Positions 9,226 to 18,100 of a DNA stretch of 64,000 nt are shown in pieces; position 1 is the first letter of the stretch, and each line of letters starts with the position of its first letter. The stretch is from NCBI RefSeq assembly GCF_003634575.1, contig NZ_RBLJ01000002.1:496001-560000 (forward strand), written 5' to 3'. The position numbers were made by a program, and so were the translations under genes. A model generated the notes under the pieces. The model was not told where the DNA came from. It was given only the letters and a program-made list of their open reading frames with translations, and did no database searches. The stretch is from Photorhabdus asymbiotica (lineage in GTDB: Bacteria; Pseudomonadota; Gammaproteobacteria; Enterobacterales; Enterobacteriaceae).

Positions 9226-10236
9226 ATGAGCGAAGTTATTATGCAAATAACCATCATCAATACTCCAGCAGGTGACATGACAGCAAATAGCAGTCATATT
9301 TTTTATCCTCCCGGTGGCACTATCGGTACCAGCGAAGATAATCATTTTGTGTTGCCAGATCCGAGTAATTGTATTTCGGCATTACAAGCCAGTGTACATA
9401 TTTCTACCCAAGGTGCCTGCACTATTACTAATATTGGAACTGCTTTCATGATGATTAATAATATCCCATTAGCGCGTGGAGAAACCACATCTCTACAAGA
9501 AAATAGCAAACTCCAGATTGGAAATTATTCCCTGACGGTGAATAAAACGGAAACAACAAAATACCGTTCTGCCGAACAGGAAATACCAGAAACTGATATT
9601 TCCGCAGCACTATGGGATGAATTAAATGCAACATTGCCCACAGAAAAAAATCCTACAGAGGACGAGCAGCTGTCATTAGCAAATTTTATGCTACCGAAAC
9701 AAGGAACAGAGCCTGTGCTATCCCTTGACCAACTTGCTACCCGCCCCACTGATCCAATGCAACTCTTTACGGCCCAACGTCACAGTGCTAGCGGTCATAC
9801 TCTGTTTCAACAAAATACCCGCCAATCTGTTACACCATTGCAACTATGGGAAGAGCAGGTAAAACAGCTCGATCCGCTATGCATGTTCAAAAAAGAACCG
9901 ACAACCGCCACTGCCAACGACATGACCGCCCCACAAACATATCAAATGTCAGACAGACACGAACAGGCAATGAAAGAAGCACTTTTCTATTGCCTTAACT
10001 CCATCATGAATCGTTTTGACCCATCCTACGACGAAAACAGTGTCCCCGCAGCGCACTTCTGGCACATGAATGGCACACAGCACCGTAAGGCAAAATTGTG
10101 GGATAATTTCACTGAGCGTTACCAACAAACTACCGAAGAGATACGTCAGCAATCATCGACATTATTCAATGCCTTTTTCCTCAGTATTTATCAACAAAAA
10201 TTAAACACGATTTTCGACAACAATAATGGCGAATAA
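9226..10236 (+). CDS. FHA-domain-like T6SS accessory protein
   Basis: The 336-residue protein has an N-terminal FHA-like fold (about 15-95), recognised from the pattern GTIGTSEDNHFVLPDPSNCI followed by SALQASVHI. The remainder is hydrophilic, with a C-terminal helical part (about 240-330). FHA proteins of T6SS clusters (TagH/Fha) take part in threonine-phosphorylation control or assembly. Here the usual GRS and SRxHA residues that bind phosphothreonine read GTS and SALQAS, so phosphopeptide binding is doubtful. No kinase or phosphatase gene is visible. The start is uncertain: ATG at 9226 or 9241, neither with a strong ribosome site. It is the last gene of the plus-strand arm. Confidence 0.75.
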   Translation: MSEVIMQITIINTPAGDMTANSSHIFYPPGGTIGTSEDNHFVLPDPSNCISALQASVHISTQGACTITNIGTAFMMINNIPLARGETTSLQENSKLQIGNYSLTVNKTETTKYRSAEQEIPETDISAALWDELNATLPTEKNPTEDEQLSLANFMLPKQGTEPVLSLDQLATRPTDPMQLFTAQRHSASGHTLFQQNTRQSVTPLQLWEEQVKQLDPLCMFKKEPTTATANDMTAPQTYQMSDRHEQAMKEALFYCLNSIMNRFDPSYDENSVPAAHFWHMNGTQHRKAKLWDNFTERYQQTTEEIRQQSSTLFNAFFLSIYQQKLNTIFDNNNGE

Positions 10237-10376
10237 CACAGACAGAAAACTACTGGAATGACCTGATATTCTCCGCAATTAGATATTAAAAAAATTAACT
10301 TTTTGAAGTTAAAAAGATATTAAATAATAAAATTACTAGTAGTAATTTATTTAAATCGAAACTGATGATAAGGATA

Positions 10377-10503
10377 TATACCCAATAGATTTCGAGTTGC
10401 AGCGAGGCGGCAAGTGAACGCATCCCCAGGAGCATAGATGACTATGTGACTGGGGTAAATGAAAGCAGCCAACAAAGCGGAAGCTTGAAAGATGAAGGAT
10501 ATA
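10377..10503. repeat. ERIC element (127 bp)
   Basis: A complete 127-bp ERIC repeat bounded by TATA at both ends. It has the core GAACGCATCCCCAGGAGCAT followed by TGACTGGGGT, with complementary ends. It lies after the last gene of T6SS arm 1, at the left edge of the inserted island. Same orientation as the copies at 36031 and 38959. Confidence 0.9.
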
Positions 10504-10516
10504 AACCAGATTAGTC

Positions 10517-10548
10517 ATAAGGTGCTGACCTTATTAGTTAGCACTTTT
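10517..10548 (+). terminator. Candidate terminator after the plus-strand T6SS arm
   Basis: Two overlapping hairpins are possible: ATAAGGT/ACCTTAT with a four-base loop (10517-10534), and GTGCT/AGCAC (10522-10544) followed by TTTT. The second resembles a weak rho-independent terminator about 285 bp after the FHA gene. Weak evidence. Confidence 0.3.
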
Positions 10549-10681
10549 CCTGATAACGGCCAAAATTAAAGATAAACTCAATCATAATCTTGAAAAACCT
10601 ATCTCATATCTACAGACCAATATACATAATTTCCCCAAAAATCAATTTGGTGCGTAAAATCAATATTGCCATCAACCTCAA

Positions 10682-11234
10682 ATTTATGGGTGTCAAAATG
10701 ACAGATTTTTGATGCGGTAAACTGCTATAGGATTGCGATATCATTCTAAACAGGTTGATTTAAGGCTATGAGGTAACCTCCAGTTCCCTACCGCAAGAAA
10801 GGGCTGGGAACCGCACACAATTATTGCAACGAGATCAGTTCATCACGACTTAAACCGGTACTTTCCATGATCAAATCCAAGCTTACCCTATTTTTTAACA
10901 GGGTACGGGCCGTTTCTAATTGGCGCTGATGAGAACGTAATTTCTCTTGTTCGATCCCTCGTTCGATCCCTTGTTCAATCCCTTGTTCAATCCCTTCTTG
11001 ACGGCCTCTTTCCCAACCCAATTTTTCTCCTTTCTCTTGTAAGCGTTGTGCAATATTCACAATTGCCTCCTGATGTTTTTCAGTCTGCTCACTCAATTGC
11101 TGGACGATTTGCTCAAAATAAGGGGAATCCAGCGCCAAGAACAGATAATTAAGGATAGTAATAATGTCATTATCGCTATTGTAATGGTTATTCAGTGCTT
11201 GAGCCAATAGCGGAATGACTTGTGTAAACTCATC
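10682..11234. repeat. Direct repeat copy 1 (Rpn gene 3' part and flank)
   Basis: This 553-bp segment recurs at 12142-12670 with only a few substitutions and one 24-bp length difference. It includes about 140 bp of non-coding flank after the Rpn stop and the last third of the gene. The shared flank holds a GTTCCC/GGGAAC hairpin next to the stop codon. Confidence 0.9.
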
Positions 11235-11792
11235 CCGTAGGTGCTTGTGCTTCATCGCCAGCTCCATCACGGCCACTTTTCGATGATTCACCAGTTCATT
11301 ATCATCGATAACCGTTACATCTACCAGAGGAAAAGGGCCGGTGTACAACACATTAGCAATATCCGGCAGTGAAAAACAATCGGTCCACAATTGCGAATAC
11401 GGGTAAGGGGAACGGCCACCGTGATAAAACAGCACTGGCACCACTAACGGCAATGTTTTGTTCCCTTGTTGCAAATGCTGATTCATCGCCAAAAACGCAT
11501 AATGCATTAATCTCCAGGCCATCAGTTTATCCGGCGTAGATTGATGCTCAACCAAAAGATAGATATAGCCTTCTCCCTCGGTGGTTTGCACGGAATACAA
11601 CACATCCGATAACCGTGATCGCAGTTTCTTATTAATGAATGAAGAGTTAGTTAGACTTAGCGTACTAAAATCACACAACGACTTAATATGCTCCGGTAAG
11701 TGAATAGTGAAAAAATCCCTCGCGCTCTCGATTTGAGTCATGAAACCCTTAAACGCGGCATCATGAGCAGTTGGTGTGTGCTTCTTCTTCAT
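10821..11792 (-). CDS. Rpn-family recombination-promoting nuclease (PD-(D/E)XK, YhgA-like)
   Basis: The 323-residue protein fits the Rpn/YhgA family (formerly 'transposase_31'), DNA endonucleases of the PD-(D/E)XK fold linked to RecA-independent recombination. Near residues 60-90 the nuclease core shows SDVLY and, about 18 residues later, YLLVEHQS, giving the D...E-x-Q pattern. The family's blocks LPLVVPVLFYHGG and YPYSQLW are present. The C-terminus has a four-residue repeat (GIEQ/GIER, about 270-287) and then a helical tail. The start ATG at 11792 has only a weak ribosome site. It lies in an island between two T6SS arms, and a truncated copy follows at 12281. Confidence 0.85.
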   Translation of the reverse strand: MKKKHTPTAHDAAFKGFMTQIESARDFFTIHLPEHIKSLCDFSTLSLTNSSFINKKLRSRLSDVLYSVQTTEGEGYIYLLVEHQSTPDKLMAWRLMHYAFLAMNQHLQQGNKTLPLVVPVLFYHGGRSPYPYSQLWTDCFSLPDIANVLYTGPFPLVDVTVIDDNELVNHRKVAVMELAMKHKHLRDEFTQVIPLLAQALNNHYNSDNDIITILNYLFLALDSPYFEQIVQQLSEQTEKHQEAIVNIAQRLQEKGEKLGWERGRQEGIEQGIEQGIERGIEQEKLRSHQRQLETARTLLKNRVSLDLIMESTGLSRDELISLQ

Positions 11793-12141
11793 TAAGTGCC
11801 TAACCTGGGGTCAATTCACAATATGGCTTATCATAACGGAGAATGCCATATTTGTCCGTTATACCTTTATATTTATTCTATTCTTGAACGAAACAGGATT
11901 TTTTGAATTTCATTCATTGAGATTCTTATTCGATGACGTAAAAATTCTCAGAAATTTCATCAAATTCGTGATCCATTTCTAATAATCACGACAAAATCAT
12001 TGGCTGGTACTTAACGGTTCATCGCTATCATTAAATTAGAGTCATCACCCGTTTTCCATTATTAAAAAATCAATCATAACAATATTGCCCGATCTTAGAC
12101 ATGATAGGTAATTTTTATTTAAATCGGTAACAACGGACGGT
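11793..12141. other. Intergenic stretch between Rpn gene and its duplicate
   Basis: About 350 bp of AT-rich DNA upstream of the Rpn gene. A short plus-strand frame (11776-11982) has no ribosome site and overlaps the Rpn start, so I do not accept it. The stretch presumably holds the Rpn promoter, but I cannot place it. Confidence 0.5.
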
Positions 12142-12670
12142 ATTTATGGGTGTCAAAATAACAGATTTTTGATGCGGTAAACTGCTATAGGATTGCGATA
12201 TCATTCTAAACAGGTTGATTTAAGGCAATGAGGTAACCGCCAGTTCCCTACCACAAGAAAGGGCAGGGAACCGCACACAATTATTGCAACGAGATCAGTT
12301 CATCACGACTTAAACCGGTACTTTCCATGATCAAATCCAGGCTTACCCTATTTTTTAACAGGGTACGGGCCGTTTCTAATTGGCGCTGATGAGAACGTAA
12401 TTTCTCTTGTTCGATCCCTTGTTCAATCCCTTCTTGACGGCCTCTTTCCCAACCCAATTTTTCTCCTTTCTCTTGTAAGCGTTGTGCAATATTCACAATT
12501 GCCTCCTGATGTTTTTCAGTCTGCTCACTCAATTGCTGGACGATTTGCTCAAAATAAGGGGAATCCAGCGCCAAGAACAGATAATTAAGGATAGTAATAA
12601 TGTCATTATCGCTATTGTAATGGTTATTCAGTGCTTGAGCCAATAGCGGAATGACTTGTGTAAACTCATC
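12142..12670. repeat. Direct repeat copy 2 (529 bp)
   Basis: Second copy of the 10682-11234 segment, 24 bp shorter because two of four 12-bp units (GTTCAATCCCTT type) are missing. Homology ends abruptly at CATC (12670), inside the Rpn coding sequence. Confidence 0.9.
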
Positions 12671-12676
12671 TCTCAC
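12281..12676 (-). pseudogene. 3' fragment of a duplicated Rpn-family nuclease gene
   Basis: This frame matches residues about 192-323 of the neighbouring Rpn protein almost exactly, beginning at RDEFTQVIPLLAQ. The nuclease domain is missing, so it cannot be active on its own. It lacks eight residues of the GIEQ-type repeat relative to the complete gene. The apparent GTG start is created at the break point and has no ribosome site. It is a duplication remnant and could serve as a recombination donor for the 3' end of the complete gene. Confidence 0.85.
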
Positions 12677-13440
12677 TGATAATTTTATAATAGGTCAGTT
12701 TTAAACTGTTTTAAAAGTCATGGTGTTAATCGGGATAAAGTTTTAACCACTGTTTTTACCACTATTTAACACCTGCTTTTTATCAAGTTTAATCATCATG
12801 GCATATCGTGGTTTTACGTTTAATGAACCGTTTTACTGACGTTGTTTTACCGGAAATATTGAGTAGTTTTAATAAGGTATTCTCTTTATGTTTTTACGGA
12901 TAATATTCGTTTTTACACTGATTGCTTTTTAACTCTTTATTAATGGTTAATGGGCTTCGATTAAATACAGTTAACGATATTTTTGAAAAAGGAAAAAGCT
13001 TTAAAAGTTGCATTGATTGCAATTGAGTATTACTGCTATATTTCCCTTTTTCAACAGAAGAATCTCAATAGTTTTGTGGGCTGTTCGCATTCATTATTCA
13101 TCCGAAAGGAATGGCTTGTAACAATAACTTCATGTTGTACCTTGTTCACCTCCCTTATATTGGCCTGGCCGGCTCAAATGTTAATAATATGTTCTTTTTT
13201 TGTTATAAACCATAAGTTATCACATACATTGGCGGCGATAAAATCAGCCATGTTCGGACTGTTCTTATATACCTTAAGTTAAATATGCCGATCCCGGATA
13301 AAGTGGGCAGCGATATTGAATCGCTACCAATGCCGGAAGAAAAGGATTTCCGCGATTATATTCTGATACTTTTCATCTTTATGCGACAGTTATCACCGAG
13401 TGATGCTAACCCGAATGTGTCCTGCATCCAGCATTGAAGT
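12677..13440. other. AT-rich stretch without a convincing gene
   Basis: About 760 bp between the Rpn fragment and the toxin-antitoxin terminator. A 99-codon plus-strand frame (12983-13282, TTG start) is hydrophobic and lacks a ribosome site. A better-looking short frame, 13285-13437 (50 codons, ATG, opening MPIPDKVGSDIESLPMP), is open upstream to 13216 and may be the tail of a decayed gene. I recognise neither. The area is probably degraded mobile DNA. Confidence 0.4.
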
Positions 13441-13442
13441 TC

Positions 13443-13473
13443 AAAAAAATGCCCATTTTTTGGTTGGGCATTT
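13443..13473 (-). terminator. Intrinsic terminator of the dinJ-yafQ operon
   Basis: On the minus strand AAATGCCCA pairs with TGGGCATTT (13447-13455 with 13465-13473, nine-base loop) and is followed by seven T residues. It lies about 100 bp after the yafQ stop. Confidence 0.8.
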
Positions 13474-13571
13474 GTGTAGAAGAAACAGATATTAACATGA
13501 TTTATCAATATCATAGGCTGTAGTACATTATTCTGAACAGAAGTCATTCCAAGATTTTACCAGCTTATAAA

Positions 13572-13850
13572 TCAACCAAATAATTCAGAATGAGACCCAC
13601 ATCGGATTAAGATTAGTTCCTGTTTTTCCCAATCAACATCCCATATCAACAAAAAATCTGGTTGTATATGGCATTCCATACACGGTTTCCAATTTCCTTT
13701 TAATTGATGCGGCTTAAAAGTCTCCGGTACAGTACCCGTAACAATTAGCCCGTTAATGAGTGTTTTAAGTAGTTCCGTGTTCCTCTTTCTATCCAGAATC
13801 GCTTTTTTTAAATCCTTTTTAAATTGCGCTTTCTGTCTAATCTTCAGCAT
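13572..13850 (-). CDS. yafQ: YafQ-like mRNA interferase toxin
   Basis: The 92-residue protein belongs to the YafQ branch of the RelE superfamily, ribosome-dependent mRNA endonucleases that inhibit translation. The active-site region is recognisable: HQLKGNW, MECHIQPDFLLIWDVD and the ending RCGSHSELFG, which contains the conserved late histidine and the phenylalanine. I place the start at the ATG at 13850, giving 92 residues, which matches the E. coli protein, and a 14-bp overlap with dinJ. A longer frame to 13901 would run through the antitoxin gene. The overlap suggests coupled translation. Confidence 0.9.
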   Translation of the reverse strand: MLKIRQKAQFKKDLKKAILDRKRNTELLKTLINGLIVTGTVPETFKPHQLKGNWKPCMECHIQPDFLLIWDVDWEKQELILIRCGSHSELFG

Positions 13851-14109
13851 CACCACCACACACACTAGAAAATAATTCATCTGCTGAAGTGAATACCTCA
13901 TCAGTTACCGGTGCAGCAATAGTTTTTAGGGTTGTCCTGTTAGGTACCTTTAATTCGATAGGAAATTCCTGCCTTAATGAAACCTGATTTAAAAATATCC
14001 TAATAGCATCAGATAGACTTATTCCCAACGCGGATAACACATTTTCCGCATCTTCTTTCAACTTGGGTTCAACTCTTGCTCTGACAATTTCAGCTTTTAT
14101 AGTTGCCAT
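13837..14109 (-). CDS. dinJ: DinJ-like ribbon-helix-helix antitoxin
   Basis: The 90-residue protein has the N-terminal ribbon-helix-helix of DinJ/RelB antitoxins (IKAEIVRARVEPKLKEDAE, then LGISLSDAIRIFLNQV). This part binds the operon's own promoter; the C-terminal part would wrap the YafQ toxin. AAGGAG precedes the ATG. An extended -10 box lies just upstream. The pair is inserted next to the 3' end of the T6SS clpV gene, and may help keep the island. Confidence 0.92.
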   Translation of the reverse strand: MATIKAEIVRARVEPKLKEDAENVLSALGISLSDAIRIFLNQVSLRQEFPIELKVPNRTTLKTIAAPVTDEVFTSADELFSSVCGGDAED

Positions 14110-14144
14110 TTTAGCCTTAGCTCCTTGTTATCAGTTCACATCAC

Positions 14145-14153
14145 AATGTAGCA
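14145..14153 (-). promoter_or_regulatory. Candidate extended -10 promoter for dinJ-yafQ
   Basis: Minus-strand TGCTACATT fits an extended -10 element (TGnTAnnnT) about 36 bp upstream of the dinJ ATG. The surrounding GTGTGTGC and TGATGTGAAC could be antitoxin operator half-sites, but no clear palindrome is present. No good -35 box is seen, as usual for extended -10 promoters. Confidence 0.4.
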
Positions 14154-14222
14154 CACACGAGCTACGAAAACAGCTTTTAATCTTCTTTTTTTAGTGATGA
14201 TCTCACTGAACGGGTTGGATCT

Positions 14223-14264
14223 GACTATTGTTACCATCCCAGAAATGTACTGGTAACAATAGTC
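14223..14264. repeat. 14-bp perfect inverted repeat
   Basis: GACTATTGTTACCA (14223-14236) and TGGTAACAATAGTC (14251-14264) are exact reverse complements around a 14-base loop. It lies between dinJ and clpV, next to the clpV terminator. A string of A residues follows it on the plus strand. Function unknown; it could be the scar of an insertion or part of the convergent termination zone. Confidence 0.7.
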
Positions 14265-14304
14265 AAAAAAACAAAGTCTTTAAGCCCGACATTAAAACCG
14301 GGCT
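14265..14304 (-). terminator. Candidate terminator after clpV
   Basis: On the minus strand AGCCCG pairs with CGGGCT (14283-14304, ten-base loop), followed by a T-rich tract (TTTGTTTTTTT) about 9-20 bases later. It begins 28 bp after the clpV stop and probably ends the minus-strand T6SS arm. Confidence 0.5.
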
Positions 14305-14331
14305 CTAACACACTAAGGACAGTATCTATAC

Positions 14332-16956
14332 TCAGCAAAAATGACACTGAAACGCCGTCTCCTCCCAAGTTACCTGCAATTGTGAATAATGCTGATTCTC
14401 TATTGTTGCGGTCAGCAACTTACGACTAATTTGCGGTAATAAAGTATTCGTAATAATCGAATCAATCCTGCGAGCACCAGATTCCTGTTCCATACAACAG
14501 GACATAATCTGTCGCGTCACTCGGTGGTCAAACTGCGCTGCAATACCATGATTTTCCCGCAAACGTTGTGCCACCCGCGCCAGCTGCAATTGCACAATAT
14601 TTTCCAACATTTCGTCACTCAATGATAAAAAAGGAAGAACCGTCAAACGGCCAAGCAGTGCGGCAGGAAAAGCCCGTAACAACGGTTGGCGTAACTGCTG
14701 TGTCAACGTTTCTATATTCGGCAAACCATCCTGCCGGCTACAAGCGTTGATAACTTCCTGACTACCCACATTCGAGGTCAATATGATCAGTGTATTACGG
14801 AAATCAATGCGCCGACCTTCACCATCTTCCATCCAGCCTTTATCGAATACCTGAAAAAACAGTTCATGCACATCAGAATGGGCTTTTTCCACCTCATCAA
14901 GCAACACCAAACTGTATGGGCGTCGCCGAACCGCTTCTGTTAAGACTCCACCTTCACCATAACCAACATATCCCGGTGGCGCCCCTTTCAGAGTTGATAC
15001 GCTGTGTGGCTCCTGAAACTCACTCATATTGATGGTAATCAGATTCTGTTCACCACCATATAGGCTCTCAGCAAGTGCTAATGCCGTTTCGGTCTTCCCG
15101 ACTCCAGAAGGACCACACAGCAGAAATACTCCCACCGGTCTACTAGGATCAGCCAAATGTGCACGCGCTGTCCGCACCCGCTCACTGATGATATTTAGCG
15201 CGTATTGCTGACCAATAACCCGTTGCCCTAAGCTGTGTTCCAGATTCTGAACAACATTGAGCTCATTTTTTACCATCCGACCAAGCGGGATGCCGGTCCA
15301 ATCCGCAACCACCGCCGCAACACTGTGCGCATCCACCGCCACCGTGATTAATGGCTGTTCTCCCTGCAACAAACTCAATTGTTGCCGACAATCCTGTAAC
15401 TGTGTCTGCCAGGCCAGACGCTGTGCATCATCTACCGCAGTTTCATCATTAGCAATCAGTTGTTGGCGCAAGCTGATAATCTGCTGAGCTAGTGCTATTT
15501 CAGCCTGCCAACGTTGAACCATCAGTTCTTCCTCCGCCCGCAATTCACCGCGCTGCTCATCAAGCTGAGCCAAGCGTGCATCATGATCCCCCCCCAGTTG
15601 CTGCTCGCGGCAAACAATCTCATATTCAATTTGGAGTGCATCAAGCTGACGGCGATAATCCTCCAATACCGCCGGTTGACTGTGCTGGCTAACCGCGACC
15701 CGTGCACAGGTGGTATCAAGCAAAGCTATGGCTTTATCAGGCAATTGGCGAGCCGGAATATAACGATGAGAGAGCGATACCGCCGCTTCCAGCGCCTCGT
15801 CCAGTAATAACACACCATGATGCTGTTCCAGTTGCCCAGACAAACTCCGTATCATTTGTAAAGCTAGCGCTTCGTCTGGCTGTTCGACCTGTAATACCTG
15901 GAAACGCCGGGTCAGCGCCGGATCTTTTTCAATATGCTTTTTGTATTCCGCCCAGGTGGTGGCACCAATAGTCCGCAACTGTCCACGCGCCAGAGCCGGT
16001 TTTAACAAATTCGCGGCGTCACCAACTCCTTGCGCACCGCCCGCACCAATTAGCATATGTATCTCATCAATAAACAGAATAATGGGAACCGGGCTTTGCT
16101 GAACTTCATTAATCACCGCTTGCAAACGTGCCTCAAATTCTCCTTTCATGCCAGCGCCCGCTTCCAAACGGCCAATATCCAATGACCAAAGCTGAACATG
16201 ACACAATGACGGCGGCAAATCACCCGATGCAATACGCAATGCCAATCCTTCCACCAGCGCCGTTTTACCCACGCCAGCCTCACCAGTAATCAAAGGATTG
16301 TTTTGCCGACGGCGTAGCAGAATATCAACCAATTGGCGAATCTCTTTATCCCGACCAACAACAGGATCAATTCGCCCATCCCTCGCGAGTGCAGTCATAT
16401 CCTGCGCATAATTTTGTAACGCACTCTCTGATGTTGACTGATTATTCCCATTCTCTGCCTGCGTTCTCTGAGGACCATTTTCCGTACTGTTGCTCAGGAT
16501 ATGAGTAAAATCCTGCGCCAAACTTCCCGCATTAATACGGGCAAACTGAGCGGAAATAGCTAACAAATGCTGGCGCAGATTAAAAGTCGTCAACAGGGCC
16601 AGCAACAGGTGAGCACCACGAATTTCACCTGCCGCAAAGGTCACAGAACTACACACCCAAGCCCGTTCTACTGCCTCGTCAATATGTGCAGAAAGATCAG
16701 AAATCGCGCTCGCTCCACGCGGTAACATATCCAGCGCTTGCACAATATCCCGTGCCACCTGCTGCTCATCCAAGGCAAAATGGCCCATGATCTGTTGTAG
16801 ATCGCCCGCTTTCTGCTGCATTAGCTGATGCAACCAGTGCGCCAGTTCAACATAAGGATTGCCCCGTAGCTTACAAAATGCACTGGCGCTTTCCAAAGCA
16901 CTAAACAAGGGCGGATTAAGTTTATTAAATAGTGACTGGCGATTGATATCTGGCAT
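14332..16956 (-). CDS. clpV: ClpV (TssH), sheath-recycling AAA+ ATPase
   Basis: ClpV is the cytoplasmic hexameric ATPase that unfolds contracted TssB/TssC sheath. The 874-residue protein has an N-terminal Clp-N region, a first AAA domain (Walker [14 protein letters not shown], Walker [12 protein letters not shown]), a coiled-coil middle insert (about 400-530) and a second AAA domain ([25 protein letters not shown]). The ATG at 16956 is preferred because GAGG sits about five bases before it; the in-frame ATG at 16971 lies upstream of that site. It is the last gene of the minus-strand arm, 52 bp after tssG. Confidence 0.96.
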   Translation of the reverse strand: MPDINRQSLFNKLNPPLFSALESASAFCKLRGNPYVELAHWLHQLMQQKAGDLQQIMGHFALDEQQVARDIVQALDMLPRGASAISDLSAHIDEAVERAWVCSSVTFAAGEIRGAHLLLALLTTFNLRQHLLAISAQFARINAGSLAQDFTHILSNSTENGPQRTQAENGNNQSTSESALQNYAQDMTALARDGRIDPVVGRDKEIRQLVDILLRRRQNNPLITGEAGVGKTALVEGLALRIASGDLPPSLCHVQLWSLDIGRLEAGAGMKGEFEARLQAVINEVQQSPVPIILFIDEIHMLIGAGGAQGVGDAANLLKPALARGQLRTIGATTWAEYKKHIEKDPALTRRFQVLQVEQPDEALALQMIRSLSGQLEQHHGVLLLDEALEAAVSLSHRYIPARQLPDKAIALLDTTCARVAVSQHSQPAVLEDYRRQLDALQIEYEIVCREQQLGGDHDARLAQLDEQRGELRAEEELMVQRWQAEIALAQQIISLRQQLIANDETAVDDAQRLAWQTQLQDCRQQLSLLQGEQPLITVAVDAHSVAAVVADWTGIPLGRMVKNELNVVQNLEHSLGQRVIGQQYALNIISERVRTARAHLADPSRPVGVFLLCGPSGVGKTETALALAESLYGGEQNLITINMSEFQEPHSVSTLKGAPPGYVGYGEGGVLTEAVRRRPYSLVLLDEVEKAHSDVHELFFQVFDKGWMEDGEGRRIDFRNTLIILTSNVGSQEVINACSRQDGLPNIETLTQQLRQPLLRAFPAALLGRLTVLPFLSLSDEMLENIVQLQLARVAQRLRENHGIAAQFDHRVTRQIMSCCMEQESGARRIDSIITNTLLPQISRKLLTATIENQHYSQLQVTWEETAFQCHFC

Positions 16957-17008
16957 AGAACCCTCGTCCATATTGGATAGAAAATAAAACAGATGCGGCT
17001 TGTTATGA

Positions 17009-18100
17009 CTACGCAGCCTTATCTGGATTGAAACAGAGATCGCTACGATCGTGATGATGGATGTTAAGTCCCAGCCAACAGTTTTGCCCCAAAGACTGAG
17101 TGCTACCTAATGAACAGCCCTGATAATGCTGATGATCCAACGTAATTCTGAGTTTCCAGGCATATTCAAGGCCGACATAACCCCGAACCCAATCACACAA
17201 TTGCTGAAGATCATCACAACAGGATGTTGCGAATCGTGAAGCCGGTAAGAAACGCTGATATGCCGACCAGGAGAGCGGACCAAGTTCCAGACAAAATGCA
17301 TATTGCACATCAGCTACAGCAATACCGAGACGGATTGCGCACCCCAACCGGGCACCTGAATGCCGGTTATGCAGCTGTAACTGCTCATCACGAGCAATCG
17401 CTAACCAATGAAACTGGTTTTCATGTAACGTCACTGGTAAACCAAAATGGTAACGTAGCAAGCACAGCAAACCCTCTTTATTACGCGGATAGCGGCTCAA
17501 GTGCCCAGCCATATAGTGATGTGTCCGTTCCTGCCGGAGGCGGTAACTCGAAATGTGTTCCATGCCGATAAAGCTAGCAAAAAAGCGATCAAAGCGGCGG
17601 TTATCGCTGCGATCAAAGGAAAGACAAGGCTGTGCGTCTGCCCATGCACGCCAAAATAAGGTTATTAAACGATGCTGAAAAAGGTTAAAAAAGGCACTCA
17701 ATGCATGATCTTTATGTTGTTTCTGACGTTGCCAGGCAAACTCAGTAACATGTAGAGGTAGAGGTCCATTCGGGCCAAACAGACCAAAGTTATTGATATT
17801 AATCTGATAGCGAGCACCATCGGGGCAAGGCTCAATGGACGCAATTTCTGCCGGTGCAAAGCACAATGTCGGCTGTTGCCCCAAGCGCAATGGTTCATAA
17901 CGCGGTAAAGGTGAACGTCCCAAGGAATAGGGCGCTCCTGACTGTGCATCAATACGCCGTAGCAATTGAAACAGATCAAAATCCCACGGCGTTTTTTCTT
18001 TTTCAGCCCAGAAATGAATATCAAGAGCGGATGATACTGTCTGTATTTTTTCCCCAACCTGTACGATCTGATTGTCGGCATGTATGGCAAATATCTTCAT
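17009..18100 (-). CDS. tssG: TssG, baseplate wedge protein
   Basis: TssG pairs with TssF and TssE in the baseplate wedge. The 363-residue protein carries TssG blocks: DFDLFQLLRRIDAQ, the LRLGQQPTLCFAPAEI segment, LYGxxGPLPLHVTE-like FGLFGPNGPLPLHVTE, and a central FNLFQHRLITLFWRAW. The start at 18100 overlaps the tssF stop by ATGA and follows AAGGA, so I reject the longer frame to 18133. Cluster 2 has its own divergent tssG. Confidence 0.93.
   Translation of the reverse strand: MKIFAIHADNQIVQVGEKIQTVSSALDIHFWAEKEKTPWDFDLFQLLRRIDAQSGAPYSLGRSPLPRYEPLRLGQQPTLCFAPAEIASIEPCPDGARYQININNFGLFGPNGPLPLHVTEFAWQRQKQHKDHALSAFFNLFQHRLITLFWRAWADAQPCLSFDRSDNRRFDRFFASFIGMEHISSYRLRQERTHHYMAGHLSRYPRNKEGLLCLLRYHFGLPVTLHENQFHWLAIARDEQLQLHNRHSGARLGCAIRLGIAVADVQYAFCLELGPLSWSAYQRFLPASRFATSCCDDLQQLCDWVRGYVGLEYAWKLRITLDHQHYQGCSLGSTQSLGQNCWLGLNIHHHDRSDLCFNPDKAA

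Noticed and set aside
11776-11982. 68-codon plus-strand frame upstream of the Rpn gene
   Set aside because: Overlaps the Rpn start on the other strand, is AT-driven (poly-Phe/Ile) and lacks a ribosome site.
12983-13282. Hydrophobic 99-codon plus-strand frame
   Set aside because: TTG start without a ribosome site, odd composition with many cysteines and phenylalanines, and located in decayed DNA. No recognisable family.
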